Below, piece after piece: positions 60,160 through 64,000 of a stretch of DNA of 64,000 nt (position 1 is its first letter; each line of letters opens with the position of its first letter). The DNA lies in assembly GCA_000469685.2 (NCBI GenBank), contig LS997562.1, positions 24,637,681 through 24,701,680 of the forward strand, read 5' to 3'. This DNA is from Haemonchus contortus (taxonomy: Eukaryota; Nematoda; Chromadorea; Rhabditida; Trichostrongylidae). A program made the translations under genes and the position numbers. The notes below the pieces were generated by a model. The model did not search any database. It had not been told where the DNA came from and saw only the letters and a list, made by a program, of their open reading frames with translations.

Positions 60160-63100
60160 GCTGAGTGATCGTAAAAGTTATTTGTTCAAGAAATCCCCGG
60201 ATGAGATCCGAAATATATGCTTAATCGCCCATGTGGACCACGGCAAGACATGCTTTGCTGACTCTCTCGTTTCTACCAATGCCATCGTTTCTGGTAAGTT
60301 GGTCAAGCAAACCAAGTTATTATGAGTTTGTTATAGTTTAACCTACTCTTAGCTCGAATGGCTGGAAAATTACGGTTTCTTGACAATCGCGAAGATGAGC
60401 AAACTCGGGGAATCACTATGAAAGCAAGTGGGATCTCACTAGTTTACGGACCGATGCTGGTGAATCTAATGGATAGTCCTGGTTTGTGATATATTTTGAA
60501 CTATGTCACTGGTATTTCCTTAACCCTAATCCTGAGCAGGCCACGTCGATTTTGCGTCGGAAGTGACATCAGCTTTGTTATTATCAGATATAGCTTTGCT
60601 CCTAGTTGATGTGGTAAGTTTCGCATTGCACGGATTCCAATACAAGTTGTTAGCTGCTTCTTAGGTTGAAGGTGTATGCTCACAAACAGAAGTCTTACTA
60701 CGACAAGCGATTACCCATGGTCAAACTGTTATCCTCGTTATCAATAAGATGGATAGGTCTGTGTTTCAGCCTTACTTGTGCGACACTGTAGTTATTACTC
60801 TTTGTAATTCAAGGTTACGAGTAGAATTGAAAATGGACGCGGTTGAAGCTTATACACACATTGTTCGTTTACTGGAAGCTGTAAATAGCTGTGTTAGTCA
60901 GGTTAGTGAGCATAACATAACAGTAAGTTCCTCAATATCTTTATTTCACTTTTTGTCGATGAAGCCTCTTCTGTGATACATTTATTTTCTCAACATTTTG
61001 TTGACCGAGACCTGCAATGCATGTTTACTGTTTGTCGCGTGTAACTTTCCAGTCATTAACTCATTACTTTTTCTACATTGGGAACATGCGAGAGACATCT
61101 GTATAAGGAAACAATTTTAATCGGAAAAATACTTTGGGGACAAGTGGCAACCTTCTCCTACTCGAACAATCTAGCTCCGCTTTGTTGATTTCAGCTTCAA
61201 AAATCATCCATTACAAGGTTGAGACAAAGCCGATCCAGCTCAGTTCTGTCGTTGGAGGGTGACCAACTGCGCACCTTCTTGTTCCCTGACTCTCTCGTCA
61301 TTTTTGAGCGTTTAGCACTGTCTACCTGTGTTAAAACTCAAAAAACACAACTCAATCCTAGTTTGGCAATATGCGCAGAGTGACCATAAATATCACCTTC
61401 ATCACAATAGTCGTTCATTTGATCATCGAATCGCTCGAATAGTCCGAGTAAGGTATGCATTCGTCCCGATCACAATCCGGTTAGTAACGGCGCTGGTCCG
61501 GCCAACCTGAACCTGATTTCTTGGCCTAGGCAACGACGTTTTCGTTCTTTGCCGAAACTTTCAACTACAAATTCTCCTTTGCTCTTGTTAGATTTGTTGG
61601 GAAACTCTGAACATGACTGCGTGTTCATCTTTAGGTCTCTGAACTGTATGTCAAAACACGAAGAACCGCAGTGTTGAATGTGAGCGCTAGGCTAGACATT
61701 CTTTGCCTTCTTCACTACCTCCTCGATGTGATCAAATGCTCCCCGCCGCGCGTTCCCGTCTGCTTAGCTACGAAGTTGGATCGCCCGTTATTTTGACGTC
61801 TCAGCTCAACTAGAGCATTCAAAGATCCAGGTAGCTTTGAGAGTGAAATAAGAATCAGGTGCCAACCAATGGTATTGAACCCTGCCGAACCACTTTCTTT
61901 ACATTCAATTCGATTTCCTGTAGAACGGAATCTTAGTGATCTTGGTCGTGAAGATGTTGTGGAGCTTACGACGTATCCTCGTGTATTGAAGAGGCACGCG
62001 TCAATGGTCAGATATCTTCATGAAAGCTCTGTACGGATAAAATGGATTCACTGAACTCTCTGGCTCGTGACATTGACAAATGGATACCTTAGTGGCGTCC
62101 GCTCGTGGAAGTCGATGATCAACGGTGCGACAGGTGGTACAGGTGATGAGATGACGATCTTTACGCATCATAGTTTGAGACTCATTGAGAGATTGCGTTT
62201 TCTGATATCCTGATATCCTGATATCAGTTGACAAATTATACGGCCACCAATAATTAGAAAATCGCGGTCAACTAGCCACCAGCTATCATCAACTGCTGCA
62301 TCATTGCATCTATATGGATTCTCCTTGTTTCTTGCCATAATCTGTGAATCCACGTTGTTCTTTATGGTCCAGTGCAATAAGTCCTTATTCGGTGCTATCT
62401 GATCTCGTACGTGTCAACGTCATTCAATCTCACCTGGTCGTTTACACTTTCATGGTCGCTTCTTTTCTTCTCAGGTCGCGTGATCCCGACACCATTTGCT
62501 CCTAGCTCTCTAACCTGAGCCTCTTTGGGAGAGGCTTTACAATACTATGGTCTAGAGTTGATGGTCCTTAAATTTCTAGGTGATTCAAGGCTTCATGCTC
62601 GAGAATGATTCCACAGAAGCTATTGAGGAACTTGAAGCTGTTCTTTCTTTCGATCCGATTAAAGGTATTCATTGACAAGCTGTGAATGCTTCTGTTGAAA
62701 AATGGTCCTCTTTCATTCAGGGAACGTTATCTTCTCCTCGGCAACTCACTGTTATGCGTTCGGAGTGGATGATTTCGCTGATATGTACGCTGAAAAGTTG
62801 AAAATAGCTAAGTCAGAACTGACGAACGCTTTATTTGGAGATTTTTGTTTATCTAGTGGAAAAATTAAGGTAAGAATGGAGCGAAGATCTCATCATTTTA
62901 CTCATAGTTCCTTTTCCAGAACGATGCTGCTCTCCGTGGCAAAAAGACATTATTCGTGCAACTTGTGTTGGAGCCGTTATGGGCACTCCACGATTGCGGA
63001 CTGGTTGATAATGACTTGCAAAAACTAATTAATATGATGGGTAGGTCCATTGATTGCTGATCGGAAGGGATGGTGAGAACTAGAGCCTATTCAGAAACCA

Positions 63101-63584
63101 CTCTAGCTTTTCGACCGTTGCGTCGTGATGAAGATATTTCCATTGCATTAAGCTGCGCCAGTACTTGTAGTTTGTTTGCTTGTCTCCTGCTTGGCATTCC
63201 TTTAACCCATTGACGACCATGCAGTCCACATGTGGACTGCACGTTTTCGGCCACGTGGGACCGTGCAGTCCACATGTGGACTGCAGTTGTATTTTTTTGT
63301 TTTGTTCATCTATATTTCCATTTTTTTACAATTTTTCTTCTCAAAACATTAGATCAGGTCTAAGTGAGACTACTTACAGCGTGGTCTTAGAAAATCTTTT
63401 AATTTTGCAATTGTAAAGGTGTTTTTTCGAAGGATTACATTACTTTGGTGAATTATTCGCTCGTTGAACAACTTCAAAAAATGAACTCTTCTGAAAGACG
63501 GTCGTCATTAGCATTTTCGCTGTTATCGACCAAAGGCAAAGCTCCCAACGCAACGCTAATAAAAGTTCCCCGAAGCGATTTCTG
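60160..63584 (+). CDS. EFL1: EFL1, elongation factor-like GTPase 1 (5' part; continues past window)
   Basis: Visible exons: about 60160-60293, 60353-60481, 60540-60613, 60665-60756, 60814-60922, 62580-62664, 62721-62869, 62920-63040 and 63419-63584, all in phase. The GTPase motifs are complete: P-loop AHVDHGKT, switch region RGITMK, DSPGHVDF across exons 2-3, and NKMD. EFL1-specific context is clear: [51 protein letters not shown] and [19 protein letters not shown] all align with EFL1 rather than with EF2. EFL1 works with SBDS to release eIF6 from cytoplasmic pre-60S subunits. The variable loop before GNVIFSS is short here (exon from 62580). The true start is not found: the frame upstream of [11 protein letters not shown] has no ATG before a stop, so a short 5' exon must precede it. 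The final donor (GTAATG at 63585) leads out of the window. Confidence 0.92.
60923..62579. other. Large intron of EFL1
   Basis: It lies between the exon ending HNIT (donor GTAAGT) and the exon starting [10 protein letters not shown], which join in phase 0. The join is consistent with a shortened version of the variable loop seen in other EFL1 proteins. A triple TGATATCC repeat lies at 62200-62225. An open segment after an acceptor-like ATTTCAG near 61192 was considered and rejected as an exon. Confidence 0.6.
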
Positions 63585-63847
63585 GTAATGATTTAACTCA
63601 TAATTGAATGAACACTAGAACGAGTGCCGGTCCCATAATAAAGACCAATAATCACTCAATGTGGGCATTTTTCCAAACCCATTTGAAGGAATATTCCTGA
63701 AAACTTATAATTTTCTCCTAAAAACCTGAAAAAGAGGTCATGCTGGATCGTGAAGTCCACAAAAGGGCTGCAGTCCGGGTGGACGAAAAGCGCGCCGGTC
63801 TCTCGCGGCGTTTTCCCGCAAAACGCAGTGGTCGTCAATGGGTTGAA
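63201..63847. repeat. Inverted-repeat pair flanking an EFL1 exon
   Basis: TTTAACCCATTGACGACCA at 63201-63219 and its reverse complement at 63829-63847 match at 18 of 19 positions. The coding exon 63419-63584 lies between them. Inside the left copy are two perfect 22-bp palindromes (TGCAGTCCACATGTGGACTGCA, at 63220-63241 and 63264-63285). The right side carries related GTCCAC/GCAGTCC words. The TTAACCC start resembles piggyBac-type ends, but the pair may be two separate insertions in opposite orientation. Confidence 0.7.
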
Positions 63848-64000
63848 GGCACAGTTCACGATATTTTCGGGTAATCCAGATTATGATGAAAAATGGAAGA
63901 TCAGATGGGAATTAGTGCGATGAAGGTGAAAAAACTGCTTTTTGACTCTGTTTTCGAACTTGCTCGGTGTTTTCGAAGTGGAAAAAGGCTTCGAGAAATC
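63845..64000 (+). repeat. Dispersed repeat, second copy of 13690-13836
   Basis: It starts at GAAGGCACAGTT, directly overlapping the right inverted repeat, and carries the same ordered blocks as the copy at 13690: ATCCAGATTATGA, AATGGAAGAT, TTAGTGCGA, GGTGTTTTCG, AAAAAGGCTTCGA. It is cut by the window edge, so its full length is unknown. Confidence 0.7.

Noticed and set aside
61192..61390. Possible extra EFL1 exon in the 1.66-kb intron
   Set aside because: The flanking exons already join in phase and account for the protein; the segment resembles no part of EFL1.

Overview
This is a window of eukaryotic, almost certainly nematode, nuclear DNA. Genes are split by many introns with GT donors and the extended TTTTCAG-type acceptors typical of nematodes. 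The four recognisable proteins (a ZIG-1-like Ig protein, endosulfine/ENSA, a TMEM98-like protein and the GTPase EFL1) are homologues of nematode or metazoan genes. Introns run to several kilobases and are full of degenerate repeats, which fits a clade V parasite such as a strongylid better than Caenorhabditis. That assignment is an inference.

Layout. 1-384: end of a GC-rich foldback element. 3171-3377: a complete small foldback element. 4160-15667 (+): zig-1-like gene with a signal peptide, two Ig-like domains and one membrane segment; its 7.4 kb fourth intron holds SINE copies and unassigned ORFs. 15.8-21.3 kb: a cluster of tRNA-derived SINEs and simple repeats. 22611-22805 (-): a coding-looking 64-residue ORF that I cannot name. 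24.5-27.0 kb: a decayed PIF/Harbinger DNA transposon with a transposase pseudogene and a Myb/SANT-like partner. 27842-28250: a non-autonomous inverted-repeat transposon with a perfect 8-bp target duplication. 33664-34453 (-): ensa-1. 36.7-37.06 kb: two abutting foldback elements. 38686-40411 (+): a tentative unrecognised multi-exon gene. About 45.2-47.7 kb (-): a degenerate reverse transcriptase. 49462-56988 (+): TMEM98-like gene. 59.26-59.47 kb: a long palindrome. 60.2-63.6 kb and beyond the window (+): the GTPase half of EFL1, with an inverted-repeat pair around its last visible exon.

The genes do not form a pathway. ENSA is a cell-cycle phosphatase (PP2A-B55) inhibitor, EFL1 matures the 60S ribosomal subunit, the ZIG-1-like protein is an adhesion-type surface protein, and TMEM98 is a small membrane protein. 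They may instead be a conserved gene neighbourhood: from memory, C. elegans ensa-1, zig-1 and the EFL1 orthologue lie next to each other on cosmid K10C3. That needs checking.

I found no CRISPR array, rRNA, bona fide tRNA gene or obvious new multi-gene system. The most notable items are the mobile-element structures, a possible soluble isoform of the Ig protein, and the unassigned coding-like segments. Exon boundaries were worked out by hand from reading phase, splice sites and homology; all carry uncertainty at individual junctions.
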